Shown: positions 28,450 to 37,029 of the stretch, in pieces
Numbering within the stretch: the stretch's first letter is position 1
How the letters are laid out: every line of letters starts with the position of its first letter
Assembly (NCBI RefSeq): GCF_001517625.2
Contig: NZ_LN999828.1
Span: 1,380,303 to 1,444,302, forward strand
Direction: 5' to 3'
Length of the DNA stretch: 64,000 nt
Source of the DNA: Clostridium sp. AT4
GTDB lineage: Bacteria; Bacillota; Clostridia; Lachnospirales; Lachnospiraceae
Program-made: the position numbers and the translations under genes
Notes under the pieces: model-generated
Database searches by the model: none
Told to the model about the DNA's origin: nothing
The model's input: only the letters and a program-made list of their open reading frames with translations

Positions 28450-28573
28450 GGCTGCCGCACTTAAATTGGTGTGCAGCCCATACTCCTTTTAATCACCGTA
28501 ATACCGCCGGCAGCTGATGATAAAAAAAGACCTCCTTTTGTCTGTCAATTACGATAAACAAAAAGAGGTCTTT
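28450..28573. terminator. Two hairpins between converging genes
   Basis: The first hairpin, GGGCTGC near 28450 with GCAGCCC near 28474, ends the DUF4397 gene. The second pairs AAAGACCTC (28526-28534) with GAGGTCTTT (28565-28573), extended by an A/T arm with one mismatch. It has an A tract on the left and T tract on the right, so it can act in both directions, for the DUF4397 gene and for yebC. Confidence 0.8.
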
Positions 28574-28717
28574 GCACACCCATCTCGAAGGGTTTAAAAA
28601 TTTGCCCGTATATCATCACTGATACGGATTTTATGCAATCTCTTATGCATTTTCTTGAATCCCTTACCCTAAAAGCTGGATTTTAAGCCTTTTTCAGGAA
28701 ATAAGTCATTCGCATAA

Positions 28718-29446
28718 TTATTCATCCCAGTTGTGGTACACCGCCTGAACGTCATCATCCTCATCAAGCAGATCCAGAATACGGTTCATCTTCTTAATGG
28801 AATCCTCATCTGTAAGCTCTACCCAGGTCTGAGGGATCATGGTTACATCGGCTTCCATCATGGGGATATTCTGAGCCTCCAGCGCCTCACGGACAGCAGA
28901 AAAATCATCCGGGGCTGTAATCACCTCATAACTGTCCTCCTCTTCGGAAAAATCCTCTGCGCCTGCATCCAGAGCAATCATCATCAATTCATCCGGATCC
29001 ATCTCACATTCTTCCTTATCAATAATGATCTGACCCTTTTTATCAAACATATAGGACACGCTTCCAGGAGTACCTACATTTCCGCTTCCCTTTGTAAAAG
29101 CACTTCTTACATTTGCTGCTGTACGATTTTTATTGTCGGTCAGAGTATCTACGATAATTGCAACGCCATTGGGACCATAGCCCTCATAGGTCAGAGTTTC
29201 ATAGTTTACAGAGTTGGCATCACCGGCAGCCTTTTTGATACCGCGGTCAATGGTATCATTTGGCATATTGTTTGCCTTTGCCTTTGCAATTACATCACGC
29301 AGCTTACTGTTATTGGCAGGATCAGGACCGCCTTCCTTTACAGCAACCGCAATTTCACGGCCGATAACTGTAAAGATTTTCCCCTTTGCAGCATCATTGC
29401 GCTCCTTTTTATGCTTAATGTTGGCAAATTTTGAATGTCCTGACAT
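28718..29446 (-). CDS. YebC/PmpR family protein
   Basis: A 242-residue YebC-type protein starting [20 protein letters not shown], with the family segments [23 protein letters not shown] and [13 protein letters not shown]. The family was long annotated as transcriptional regulators; some members help ribosomes at polyproline stretches. Length is normal. It is the last intact core gene of ordinary type before the small genes that border the mobile region. Confidence 0.93.
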   Translation of the reverse strand: MSGHSKFANIKHKKERNDAAKGKIFTVIGREIAVAVKEGGPDPANNSKLRDVIAKAKANNMPNDTIDRGIKKAAGDANSVNYETLTYEGYGPNGVAIIVDTLTDNKNRTAANVRSAFTKGSGNVGTPGSVSYMFDKKGQIIIDKEECEMDPDELMMIALDAGAEDFSEEEDSYEVITAPDDFSAVREALEAQNIPMMEADVTMIPQTWVELTDEDSIKKMNRILDLLDEDDDVQAVYHNWDE

Positions 29447-29554
29447 TGGTATAACACCCTTTCTTTTATCTTCTTTTTCAGTACTAATATCTTTTCTATC
29501 CTATCACGATTCATTTCATCTTGCAAGCAGAAAATTGTGCTCAGATTTTCAATT

Positions 29555-29803
29555 TCATTCCTCTTTCGTTCTGGCTTTCCTGCAGTCATTGATTTCACTG
29601 ATCAAAATCAGAATTTCAGATATGAAGATACAGAACAGCCCTGCTCTAATGAGTGTTTTTCCTTCCCCATCGCCCTTTTCCTTTGCCTCCGCAGCAAGGT
29701 TTCCAAGCACTCCCATAAGTCCAATATTGGCCAGATGCTGAAAATTTCTTTTAATTTCTCTGTTGTCTCTGTGAATTTGCTGTAGTAATTCTTTGTTTGT
29801 CAT
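29555..29803 (-). CDS. Small membrane protein, unrecognised
   Basis: An 82-residue protein MTNKELLQQIHRDNREIKRN with a charged N-terminal helix and one C-terminal hydrophobic segment (IRAGLFCIFISEILILISEI). AAAGGTGA lies just before the ATG at 29803; a longer reading begins inside that ribosome site. No family recognised. It is followed by yebC and preceded 34 bp upstream by a small HTH gene, with which it may form an operon. Confidence 0.55.
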   Translation of the reverse strand: MTNKELLQQIHRDNREIKRNFQHLANIGLMGVLGNLAAEAKEKGDGEGKTLIRAGLFCIFISEILILISEINDCRKARTKEE

Positions 29804-29837
29804 ATCTATCACCTTTCTTTTTTAACCTCTGATCCAA

Positions 29838-30044
29838 TTACTCATCTAAAATAACCTCACAGATATCTCCAATATCACAATGAAATACCTCACAGATTCG
29901 CATCAGCACCCCAAGAGAAACCGGTTCATTTTTATTTAATTTTGTTGCCGCATACGGCGAAAATTCCGCAACTCTCATTAAATCGGATCGTTTCATTTGA
30001 TTATCTGCCATCAATTTTTGAAGCTTATTATAACTTATCTTCAT
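29838..30044 (-). CDS. Small Cro/CI-type HTH regulator
   Basis: A 68-residue protein MKISYNKLQKLMADNQMKRS with a compact helix-turn-helix (KRSDLMRVAEFSPYAATKLN) followed by SLGVLMRICEVFHCDIGDI, the pattern of YozG-like XRE regulators. Start chosen at 30044, as it matches the family N-terminus and has GGGG upstream. It may regulate itself and the small membrane protein downstream. Confidence 0.75.
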   Translation of the reverse strand: MKISYNKLQKLMADNQMKRSDLMRVAEFSPYAATKLNKNEPVSLGVLMRICEVFHCDIGDICEVILDE

Positions 30045-30185
30045 CTTCCGTACCCCTTTTTCACTTTTTGTCCCAATACCAAGCCAAAATAGCATATTTA
30101 ACATTGTATATAGAAATTGTTAAATTTTCAATGAATATAGCCGATTTATTTCACTTTTTACCATAATATCCGCTGCTATCCGTAA

Positions 30186-30260
30186 AATGGGTAACTCGGG
30201 ACACGGGCTCTAAGCCCGGCCTTCTTGGCCACACCTCAAAGCGCTAATCCATGCGCTTTT
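30186..30260 (+). other. Structured GC-rich segment ending in a terminator
   Basis: Within AT-rich sequence, 30186-30236 is GC-rich and folds into two adjacent hairpins, CGGGC-N5-GCCCG and GGCC-N4-GGCC. A terminator-like stem follows, AAAGCGC-N8-GCGCTTT then TT. It could be a small RNA, the tail of a lost RNA gene, or a recombination scar. It does not complete a tRNA cloverleaf that I can find. Confidence 0.35.
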
Positions 30261-30319
30261 TCCCTTCAGATACCCCATAAAACTCAATATACTTATATCG
30301 GCGGGATGCTCACTAACAT

Positions 30320-30595
30320 ATGGACATGAGCCAGCATCAGCTGCCCTTCTATTATCTCCCCCACCTATACCTACTTTTTCAGTTCCCTCCTTGGAAAAAG
30401 GGGGTGAAAAAACGAGCTATTTTGTCAAAACAATGGCAGGAAGTTTTAGTATTGTATTTCTTTTTCAGATATACAGACAAGAAAATCGTGAAAAACTATG
30501 GACGAAGTCGTACAACTGTAAACGATTGGAAACTAGCGGCACTGAAACAGTTAAGAAAAGAATGGGCGAGGTTGGAACATAAAGAACAAAAATAG
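30320..30595 (+). pseudogene. Sigma-like HTH protein of an ICE, isolated remnant
   Basis: This 91-residue reading frame, with YLPHLYLLFQFPPWKKGV and the helix-turn-helix VKNYGRSRTTVNDWKLAALK, looks like the small sigma-70-region-4-like regulators carried by Tn1549/Tn916-type elements. It stands alone here, next to other fragments of the same kind of element, so I treat it as debris. A complete gene of this short length cannot be excluded. Confidence 0.5.
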
Positions 30596-30780
30596 AATAC
30601 CTTTTGAAATCATTGAAAATGTGGTTGAAGGAGAACCGGAAGCAACATACAATGTCATATGTCATTACAGGAATTAGCAATAGCGTTAAGCCGTAAACTT
30701 GATTTTACGAAGGTATTATCAGCTAAAGTTAGAGCATTAGCAGAAGAAGGCGATTATAATAAATCTATTTTAAGTTTATG
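30579..30780 (+). pseudogene. Fragments of ICE helix-turn-helix protein and an unknown C-terminus
   Basis: In one frame 30594-30677 encodes RIPFEIIENVVEGEPEATYN followed by VICHYRN and a stop, the N-terminus of small ICE proteins that normally continue well beyond this. It is followed in another frame, without its own start, by ELAIALSRKLDFTKVLSAKV ending at 30780. I do not recognise the second piece. The join looks like a deletion scar. Confidence 0.4.
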
Positions 30781-30980
30781 AAAATATGGAAAGCTTCACT
30801 TGCAATTCTATAACCAAGGAGCCAATTTCTCTGTATAAGCGCTGTATTGACCGTCCGATATGCAACTTTTTGTAAGGACTCAGTAATCCCACACATATCT
30901 TTTAAGATGTCATCGGTTTTAACAAAATTATCCATAAAACTATTTTGACTGATTTTTTCTAATTTATTCTCCATAGCCAT
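30765..30980 (-). pseudogene. DUF1016 (YhcG-type nuclease) N-terminal fragment
   Basis: The frame contains YRTVNTALIQRNWLLGYRIA, the N-terminal signature of DUF1016/YhcG proteins that usually exceed 330 residues. After that point the sequence diverges and stops (SEAFHIFINLK), so the gene has lost most of its length, including the nuclease domain. Confidence 0.6.
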
Positions 30981-31000
30981 CGCTTCTTGAAATTTTCTAA

Positions 31001-31327
31001 CTACTTCTTGAATTTATATTTTCCTTTTCCATGACCGGATACTGATTCAATAATATCTGCCTGCACCAAATTGGAAAGAAGTTTTGAAACACCTGAAGCT
31101 TTCAACTCAAGAACTTCCATAGCTGCACTTCTTCCAAACACCTCATCAAAACCAAACTTCTCAAAAAGTCTCTGAATATGAACTGTCGTTTTTACTGAGA
31201 AATCGCTACCCTTTTCGGAAAGTACACTTTCAACATCCACTTTTTGTCTTGAATGTCCACTTTTTCTTCGTTCAAACGTCCACTTATATGCTACCATACG
31301 GATAATCATCAAAAAATCTTTTTTCAA
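31001..31327 (-). pseudogene. C-terminal winged-helix fragment
   Basis: A 108-residue frame whose C-terminal part (FEKFGFDEVFGRSAAMEVLE, then SGVSKLLSNLVQADIIESVS) resembles the winged-helix tail of Fic-family or AlbA_2/ATP-binding proteins. The catalytic N-terminal domains are missing, so it is probably a remnant. It lies directly upstream of the DUF1016 fragment in the same direction. Confidence 0.45.
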
Positions 31328-31386
31328 TTTCTTGCGTTTATCTATGGCAAGGCTGAACTGTTACTCTGTACCAGCTTATCTGCCAC

Positions 31387-31474
31387 CTAATCTACGCCCG
31401 CATCAGATTTCTCATCTTCCATTCCAATCTCATCATCTCCCTTTTCATCCATATTGAACAGCGCATTTAAGGCA
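31387..31474 (-). pseudogene. Tail fragment of an ICE SNF2 helicase/methylase gene
   Basis: The minus strand encodes ALNALFNMDEKGDDEIGMED followed by EKSDAGVD and a stop. This matches the C-terminal region of the large ICE protein at 62307-64000 (LNALLNMDEKGNDGIDMDDE). Only about 28 codons remain, and they run without a gap into the metG fragment at 31475. It shows that a second, related element once recombined here. Confidence 0.6.
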
Positions 31475-31717
31475 ATATTCATACACTGCACTAATCAGCA
31501 TGCCGCAGGAATCAATGCCCATCATCTTACGAGGAAGCGGATTGGTAATCGCCACACAGGTCTTACCTACCCGCTGTTCCGGTTCATAATACTCATGAAT
31601 TCCGCTTAAAATCGTGCGGTCTGTACCAGTTCCGTCATCCAGAGTGAACTGCAGCAGCTTCTTTGGCTTCTTTACTGCCTCGCAGGCCTTTACCTTAACG
31701 ACACGGAAATCAGACTT
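31475..31717 (-). pseudogene. Duplicated fragment of metG 3' region
   Basis: These 243 bp align without gaps to 33841-34083 at a constant offset of 2,366 bp, with about eight mismatches by eye. They encode the middle of the C-terminal tRNA-binding domain of methionyl-tRNA synthetase (VVKVKACEAVKK to MLISAVYE), with neither start nor stop. The fragment is flanked by an ICE helicase tail on one side and a PIN-domain pseudogene on the other. Confidence 0.85.
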
Positions 31718-31753
31718 CTTTGGGGCGTAAATCAGGCGTAGAGTGGGCGTATG

Positions 31754-32157
31754 CTATTCTGAAAGCATTTTGCAGAACTCTGCTGGCTCTATACAGGGTG
31801 TTCCGCTGCTCTTAAAGTCTGCACAGTTCCTTGTAACAATATAATCCGCCTGAAATGCAGCCGCACACTCCTTTTGCAGACAATCCTCAAAATCTGAAAA
31901 TGTTTCATCTGCCAGGGCATTGAGAATCTTTGCCTTGTCGATTCCTTCAACCTCAAATAATTCGCATATGCTTAACAACAGTTTACGTCTTTACGCAAAA
32001 TAAAGAACATATTCTAAATGGAATGTGCCGCAATACATCCTGATACCCGTCTCTGCTTACAAGCAACGACGATCTGCTCTGCGGCCCGATCATAGGGACT
32101 GCGGCAAAGCAGATAATCAAGAAGAACATTTGTATCAACCAAAATTCGCAGTCCCAT
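31754..32157 (-). pseudogene. PIN-domain (VapC-like) toxin, broken
   Basis: From an ATG at 32157 the minus strand reads MGLRILVDTNVLLDYLLCRS, a PIN-domain start with its first acidic residue. It then meets an in-frame stop after CIAAHSI and a shift or deletion near 31985. The remainder, ICELFEVEGIDKAKILNALA to NCADFKSSGTPCIEP, is an intact PIN C-terminal half in another frame. PIN toxins are RNases paired with antitoxins; this one cannot be made full length. Confidence 0.75.
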
Positions 32158-32373
32158 ATTTCTCCTCTCTGTAACTAGCTAATTCTCTTTCATAATCTAT
32201 CTGCGGTGCTTTCCGTCTGAGACTCTCTAACTGCTCAAATGCCTGTTCTCTTACTTTTTCTGATTCTGAGCCATAAAGACCAGTCACACATTCCATAATC
32301 TGAATGATAAATACAGCTTATCTTCCGGCATCCGTTCCAGTAAATCCATCGCATCTTTTCTCAGTGCTGTCAT
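32135..32373 (-). pseudogene. Antitoxin partner of the PIN toxin, frameshifted
   Basis: From an ATG at 32373 with AGAGGTGATAAGTA upstream, the sequence MTALRKDAMDLLERMPEDKL shifts frame near residue 21. It then continues as IIQIMECVTGLYGSESEKVR to YEREL, ending inside the toxin gene at 32135. The end-overlapping arrangement is typical of type II toxin-antitoxin operons. Both members of the pair are disrupted. Confidence 0.65.
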
Positions 32374-32454
32374 TACTTATCACCTCTTCCATTCTATAGC
32401 ATCCCAAAATAATACTGCACCCACTTGACAAAGGGTTTATGATAAAGTCAAGAG

Positions 32455-33391
32455 GTGATTATTATGTTACACAATGAAGCACGTAAATTACTCATCGAAG
32501 CCTGGAACAAGACACACAATGCAAAAGAAATTGCAGAATGCTTTTCTGTCAATACCAGCACAGTTTACCGGCTTGAAAAAAGAATGCGTGAAACCGGATC
32601 TGTGGAAACCAGAACCTCTCAGCGGGGCCGTAAACCAGCCCTGAGCCAGAATGACATCCAAAACATAGACCGGTTAATCCAGTAGCAACCAGTTATTACA
32701 ATCAATGAAGTACTGGAAAAATTACAACTCCATGTCAGCGATGAAACGGTTCGCAAAGCCATCCTGAAACTCGGGTATGTTTATAAAAAGAAATCTCTGC
32801 ATGCATCAGAACAGGAGCGTCCCCTATGTCCAGGCCAAACGGAAGAGCTGGAGAGAACATATATCGGAGAACGATGCAAATCATCTGGTATTTCTTGATG
32901 AAAGCGGTACAAATACGAATATGACAAGGCATTATGCTCGTTCCAAAAAGAATGAACGGGCTGTAGACAGTACTCCTGTTAATACACCATGCAGCACTAC
33001 TATTTTGTCCTCTGTACGGCTAAATGGAAAAACATCCTATACGGTTTATTGCGGCGGAACGACTGGGGAGCGGTTTGCAGAATATTTGAAAACAAAACTG
33101 ATACCGACCTTGTCTAAAACTGACGTTATTGTTATGGATAATATGCGCTCCCATCATGCAAAAATCGTGAAACAAGTATTGGATGAATCAGAGATAAAAT
33201 ATGCGTATTTGCCGCCATATAGCCCGGACTTAAATCCGATAGAAAAAATGTGGTCAAAACTCAAAGCATATTTAAGGAAAGAAAAAGTCCGAGTCGCATC
33301 AGAACTTCCAGCAGCAATCGAAAGGGCATTTTCGACCGTTCGAGTTTCAGATTGTTTAGGGTGGTTTTGTTCGTGCAATTATGTGCGGTAA
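32455..33391 (+). mobile_element. IS630-family transposase gene, disrupted
   Basis: A first frame (32455-32685) encodes an HTH domain, EARKLLIEAWNKTHNAKEIA to RGRKPALSQ, and ends in TAG. Translation past that stop gives QPVITINEVLEKLQLHVSDE, expected of the same protein, until a frameshift near 32820. A second frame then carries the catalytic DDE part: VFLDESGTNTNMTRHYARS, VIVMDNMRSHHAKIV and LPPYSPDLNPIEKMWSKLK. One stop and one frameshift make it inactive unless both are read through. I could not identify convincing terminal inverted repeats. Confidence 0.8.
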
Positions 33392-33771
33392 TTTGATGGA
33401 TTGCTATAATAGATGATCCTCTTGTTACCTTTATTATACCCATTCTATCGGGCTTTGTATAGAAATATTTTTCAACATGCTCTGTCACGCTCTCCATTTT
33501 GCCATATATTCATCAAACACGCCTATTTCTCTGATTCGTTTTTCGGTGATGTTACCGAACAATAGCACTTACCTTCATCTCTCCGGTAACAAACCATAGT
33601 TTCAATTCTTTTTTGACCATAACACAAAAGGACATCTTCCTAAAATTTCTTTTAGAAAAATGTCCTTCTTAGTACAAAATATTTACATCGCTTATTAAAA
33701 CCCGTTAAGCCACTTTAAAATGTCGCACCGCTGTCGTACGCTGCTCAAAAAGCACGCTTTTTCTCTAAGCC
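33392..33771. other. Intergenic stretch with one hairpin
   Basis: No gene seen. At 33628-33667, AAGGACAT pairs with ATGTCCTT and an inner CTAAAA pairs with TTTTAG, a plausible terminator between the IS and the metG fragment. The rest is AT-rich sequence without recognisable content. Confidence 0.4.
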
Positions 33772-34257
33772 TTAGTACAGCTTCGCCCCCGCGGGAATGC
33801 TGTCATCCAGCATTAAAAGATTCAATCCTTCCTGTCCATCATATTCATACACTGCACTAATCAGCATACCGCAGGAATCAATGCCCATCATCTTACGAGG
33901 AGGCAGATTGGTAATCGCCACACAGGTCTTGCCTACCAGCTCTTCCGGTTCATAATACTCATGAATTCCGCTTAAAATCGTGCGGTCTGTACCAGTTCCG
34001 TCATCCAGAGTGAACTGCAGCAGCTTCTTTGACTTCTTTACTGCCTCGCAGGCCTTTACCTTAACGACACGGAAGTCAGACTTGCTGAAGGTCTCAAAGT
34101 CTACGTCATCTGCAAACAGAGGCTCGATCTTTACCTTAGAAAGGTCAAGCTGTACACTTGGTGCGGACACGCTTACAGCCGCAGCCGGTGCTTCCGCTGC
34201 AGCAGAAGAAGCTTTCTCTGCCTTGTTCTCGCCCTTCTTTGCGTCTAATGACTTCAT
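33772..34257 (-). pseudogene. metG: Methionyl-tRNA synthetase C-terminal tRNA-binding domain, gene interrupted
   Basis: The frame encodes KIEPLFADDVDFETFSKSDF, then RVVKVKACEAVKKSKKLLQF and PRKMMGIDSCGMLISAVYEY to the natural end PAGAKLY, the dimerising EMAP/Trbp111-like domain of MetRS. An alanine-rich linker precedes it (EKASSAAAEAPAAAVS). The catalytic part of about 500 residues is absent: homology stops near 34257 and ICE sequence begins. The rest of metG probably lies beyond the far end of the element. A free Trbp111-like protein could still be translated from the ATG at 34257, but no ribosome site is evident. Confidence 0.8.
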
Positions 34258-34443
34258 TGTCGGGAATACCCAAGAAGAAGAGGTATTGTTCCCTATTATG
34301 AAGTATTACCACGTATTTGCTAACTCTCTGCAACGTATTATCATGTATTATTCATTACCATGCAAGCAAAATTCGTAGTAACTAAGTAGTAAATCAATGA
34401 TTTTGTAGTTGTAATTCACACATTCAATTTTAAGGACTCTTCC
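34258..34443. other. Candidate ICE end (attachment region)
   Basis: This AT-rich stretch lies between the broken metG and the integrase. GGGAATA near 34262 faces TATTGTTCCC near 34284. Short related repeats, ACGTATT near 34313, ACGTATT near 34335 and ATGTATT near 34343, could be integrase arm-binding sites. The exact junction cannot be set without the other end. Confidence 0.45.
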
Positions 34444-35682
34444 CTAAAATATATCAAGATTGTGTGATAAGTTTTCAATTGCTTCTTTTTTCTTTGCGTC
34501 TGTGACCTCCGCATAAATATCCATCGTCGTTTCGATGTTAGCGTGTCCCATGACAGCCTGAATGACTTTTATGTTTGTTTCCTTTTCGCAGAACCTCGTA
34601 CAAAAGGTATGCCGTAAATGATGACAGGAAAAATGTGGAATAATAACAGGCTGCCGTCTCTCCTTTTTGGCATTGACTACTTCCTCAGCATTATAGTTCT
34701 CCAAGATCCTCTTAATCGTCCGATTAACAGTCTGTGGATTATGAATATTACCGAAGCGGTTACAAAAAATGAAGCCTGTCATACCATCAATCACGGTACT
34801 GTTGAAACCATTTTCTTTCTGCACCTCATATTCCTCTTTGAATGCATTGTAAACCGCATCCATCATCGGAACAGTCCGGATACCCGCTTCTGTCTTTGGA
34901 AGTGACACCGCAAATTCTGACTTGCGTGTTTTACTGCCCTCTCTGGCATAATAGGTCACGCTATGATTGATATTGATAAGACGGTTTTCAAAGTCCAAAT
35001 CTTCCCACCTTAAACCAATCACTTCTCCAATTCTGCATCCGGTTCCCAATAAAACTGTGAATAATGGATGCCAATGATAAAAGATTGGATTGTTTGCGGT
35101 ATAATTCATAAAAGCCCTCTGCTGCTCTACCGTCAAAGCGTGTCTAATGCCTTTGTTCTTCCCTGCTTTTCTTTTGATTTCTGCCATGACACCATCAGAA
35201 GGATTTGTGCGGATTATTCCGTCACGCACTGCCAACTGAAATGTAGGGTGAAGCACCGTATGAATCGTATCGACTGTATTTGCCTGCAAGTCTTTCTCAT
35301 TCAACAGATAGTAATAAAAATACATTACATCGGAATACTTTATCTCTCCGATTTTTCTCTGTCCAAATCCGTCCCTTACAAAATGGTCATACATATAATT
35401 GTAATTGGAACGTGTTGTCTTGCGTAAGTCATACTTCGTTGACATATACCTGTCAAATACAAAATTCAAAGTCGCACTACCAGCTACATAAACATCTAAT
35501 CCATCAAGCTGATTTTTTATCAAATCTTCTTCTTTTTGTCTTAGTGTCTGCAAATCTTTGGCATATACAAATCTGCGTTTCTTGAACGGATCAGTGTAAG
35601 TATATACATATGTATTATCCGTTCTCTGGGATTCCCCCTTCCGTAATGCTCTGCCTTTGTTGTCTTTTCTTGCTTTTGCCAT
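34444..35682 (-). CDS. int: Tyrosine recombinase/integrase of the ICE
   Basis: The integrase cuts and rejoins the element at its attachment site. The 412-residue protein MAKARKDNKGRALRKGESQR has a Tn916-type N-terminal arm-binding domain. A SAM-like core-binding domain follows (about 60-160), then the catalytic domain with GTGCRIGEVIGLRWEDL, HHLRHTFCTRF and MGHANIETTMDIYAEV, giving R, HxxR, H and the nucleophilic Y. The ATG at 35682 has GAAAGGAG just upstream; a start at 35700 precedes that site. It is the outermost gene of the element and points toward the metG junction. Confidence 0.95.
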   Translation of the reverse strand: MAKARKDNKGRALRKGESQRTDNTYVYTYTDPFKKRRFVYAKDLQTLRQKEEDLIKNQLDGLDVYVAGSATLNFVFDRYMSTKYDLRKTTRSNYNYMYDHFVRDGFGQRKIGEIKYSDVMYFYYYLLNEKDLQANTVDTIHTVLHPTFQLAVRDGIIRTNPSDGVMAEIKRKAGKNKGIRHALTVEQQRAFMNYTANNPIFYHWHPLFTVLLGTGCRIGEVIGLRWEDLDFENRLININHSVTYYAREGSKTRKSEFAVSLPKTEAGIRTVPMMDAVYNAFKEEYEVQKENGFNSTVIDGMTGFIFCNRFGNIHNPQTVNRTIKRILENYNAEEVVNAKKERRQPVIIPHFSCHHLRHTFCTRFCEKETNIKVIQAVMGHANIETTMDIYAEVTDAKKKEAIENLSHNLDIF

Positions 35683-35696
35683 CTCTACTCCTTTCT

Positions 35697-35891
35697 TCAA
35701 GGAAAGAGATTTTGCACCTCTGCATCCGGTGTCCTAAGTAATAAATCAACACCTGTATGCAATAATTGAGTTATGGTCATTCCGTGACTGTCCGCATATT
35801 CCTTTAGCTTTTGCAGCTCGCTATCTGTTACCCTTACACTTAATGTATTCAGCTTTGGGGCATCAGATTTTGGTCTACCCATTTTAGCCAT
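35697..35891 (-). CDS. Small ribbon-helix-helix DNA-binding protein
   Basis: A 64-residue protein MAKMGRPKSDAPKLNTLSVR whose VRVTDSELQKLKEYADSHGM is the strand-helix-helix of Arc/CopG-type proteins. GGAGGTG lies 8 bp before the ATG at 35891. Its end lies 14 bp before the integrase ATG. It may act as a recombination directionality factor or repress int; that is inference. Confidence 0.75.
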   Translation of the reverse strand: MAKMGRPKSDAPKLNTLSVRVTDSELQKLKEYADSHGMTITQLLHTGVDLLLRTPDAEVQNLFP

Positions 35892-35986
35892 CCGTATGCA
35901 CCTCCAATCACTTCTATATACCATTATACTTTTCGTATACGAAAAGTCAAGTGTTTTCTACTGCAAAATCCCTTGAATAAAAATCA

Positions 35987-36175
35987 TCACACATACAATC
36001 TGAATGTTTCCAAATATTCCTCAAAAATATCGCAATTTACAAGCACCAGCTTGTCTACCTTATAGATTGCCTTTGCATCCTTTGCCATCTGCTCAAACTT
36101 GCTCTGGCACATACTATACATTTCTGCTCCCTCTTTGTAGCGAACAAACCTCTTTCCATTTTTCATTCGCTCCAC
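35987..36175 (-). CDS. Small excisionase-like protein
   Basis: About 62 residues, with KRFVRYKEGAEMYSMCQSKF and FEQMAKDAKAIYKVDKLVLV, the winged-helix pattern of excisionase-like proteins next to ICE integrases. The start is uncertain: GTG at 36175 follows GAGGTG at a usable distance, while ATG at 36166 has GGAG only 3 bp away. It probably assists excision together with the integrase. Confidence 0.65.
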   Translation of the reverse strand: MERMKNGKRFVRYKEGAEMYSMCQSKFEQMAKDAKAIYKVDKLVLVNCDIFEEYLETFRLYV

Positions 36176-36699
36176 AACTATCACCTCTTTCCTAATAAAA
36201 TAGGCAGCACTTTATCTGCCCATGACAAACAGGAACCCATGCTCCTATCTCTCATCAACAGATAACAAAAAAATCCATACAGGTGACAGGTCATTACTCT
36301 GCCCACATCGGTCTTGCACCGTCATCCATATTGACCGGATTTCTCCGGAAGTATCATTATCAAAAATATGTATCTTTGCCCCGTGCAACTGCTGCACATT
36401 TTGCCAGACATCCCTCGCTACTTACCTTAACTTCAATACCAGATTTCAGTATTCCTTCGTATGAACCTTCTCTTATAAAAGAAAGCAGGTATCTCTTGGC
36501 GTGTCCGCATAGTGGCTCCACATATTCCACACGTCCTGTACGCATTTTTATATGAAATTGTCAAGGTACATTCTCAGGCTCCTGCCTGCATTTTGGATAA
36601 AATCAACTCTGGACTTATCAGCCCAAAAAGCACATAAGCACACTCCCGTCTGCTATGAACGGTGTTGTAAAAATTATGTGCTTTAGCGGAATGACAAGA
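36176..36699. other. Mostly noncoding ICE segment with one doubtful small ORF
   Basis: On the minus strand 36360-36545 encodes MRTGRVEYVEPLCGHAKRYL and 41 further residues with a cysteine-rich end; I do not recognise it. TTGACA lies on the minus strand near 36563. Otherwise I see no gene, repeat or clear regulatory site here. Confidence 0.3.
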
Positions 36700-37029
36700 T
36701 TAGAGTTCCAGCCTATCGGGTCCATACTTGCAGATAACCTGAAATAAAACTTTCTTATGTATCCCCTCTGCCAGTTCATACATTTCCTGCAAAACTTTCA
36801 GTTCAAGAGTAGTCAGCGTATTCATGTACGGCTTATAATTCTCTCCCACAAAAATTCCTCCATCGCCTCCCTGTTTCGTATAGATTGGAAAACCAAGAGA
36901 TAAAGCCTGAATATCATTTTGTATTGTGCGAACCGTAACATTAAATTCGTCTGCCAGTTCTTTCGCCGTAATGCGACGTCTGACAAGCAGAATATTTATT
37001 ATTTCAGCTCTTCGATCTGCTGTATTCAT
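36700..37029 (-). CDS. HTH (DeoR/HTH_11-type) regulator of the ICE
   Basis: A 109-residue protein MNTADRRAEIINILLVRRRI with a winged HTH, TAKELADEFNVTVRTIQNDI, typical of the short regulators of Tn1549-like elements. No ligand-binding domain follows. AGAAAGGAGG precedes the ATG. It is divergent from mobC and probably tunes mobilisation or excision genes. Confidence 0.8.
   Translation of the reverse strand: MNTADRRAEIINILLVRRRITAKELADEFNVTVRTIQNDIQALSLGFPIYTKQGGDGGIFVGENYKPYMNTLTTLELKVLQEMYELAEGIHKKVLFQVICKYGPDRLEL

Noticed and set aside
30186-30236. Possible tRNA or tRNA fragment
   Set aside because: The hairpins do not fit a T-arm or anticodon arm, and no acceptor stem or CCA-adjacent pairing could be built.
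33772-34257. A stand-alone Trbp111-type tRNA-binding protein
   Set aside because: The alanine-rich linker upstream, the lack of a ribosome site and the position against the integrase fit a truncated metG better, though translation of the domain is not excluded.
36360-36545. A 61-codon minus-strand gene in the ICE
   Set aside because: No clear ribosome site and no recognised family; kept only as a note in the surrounding region.
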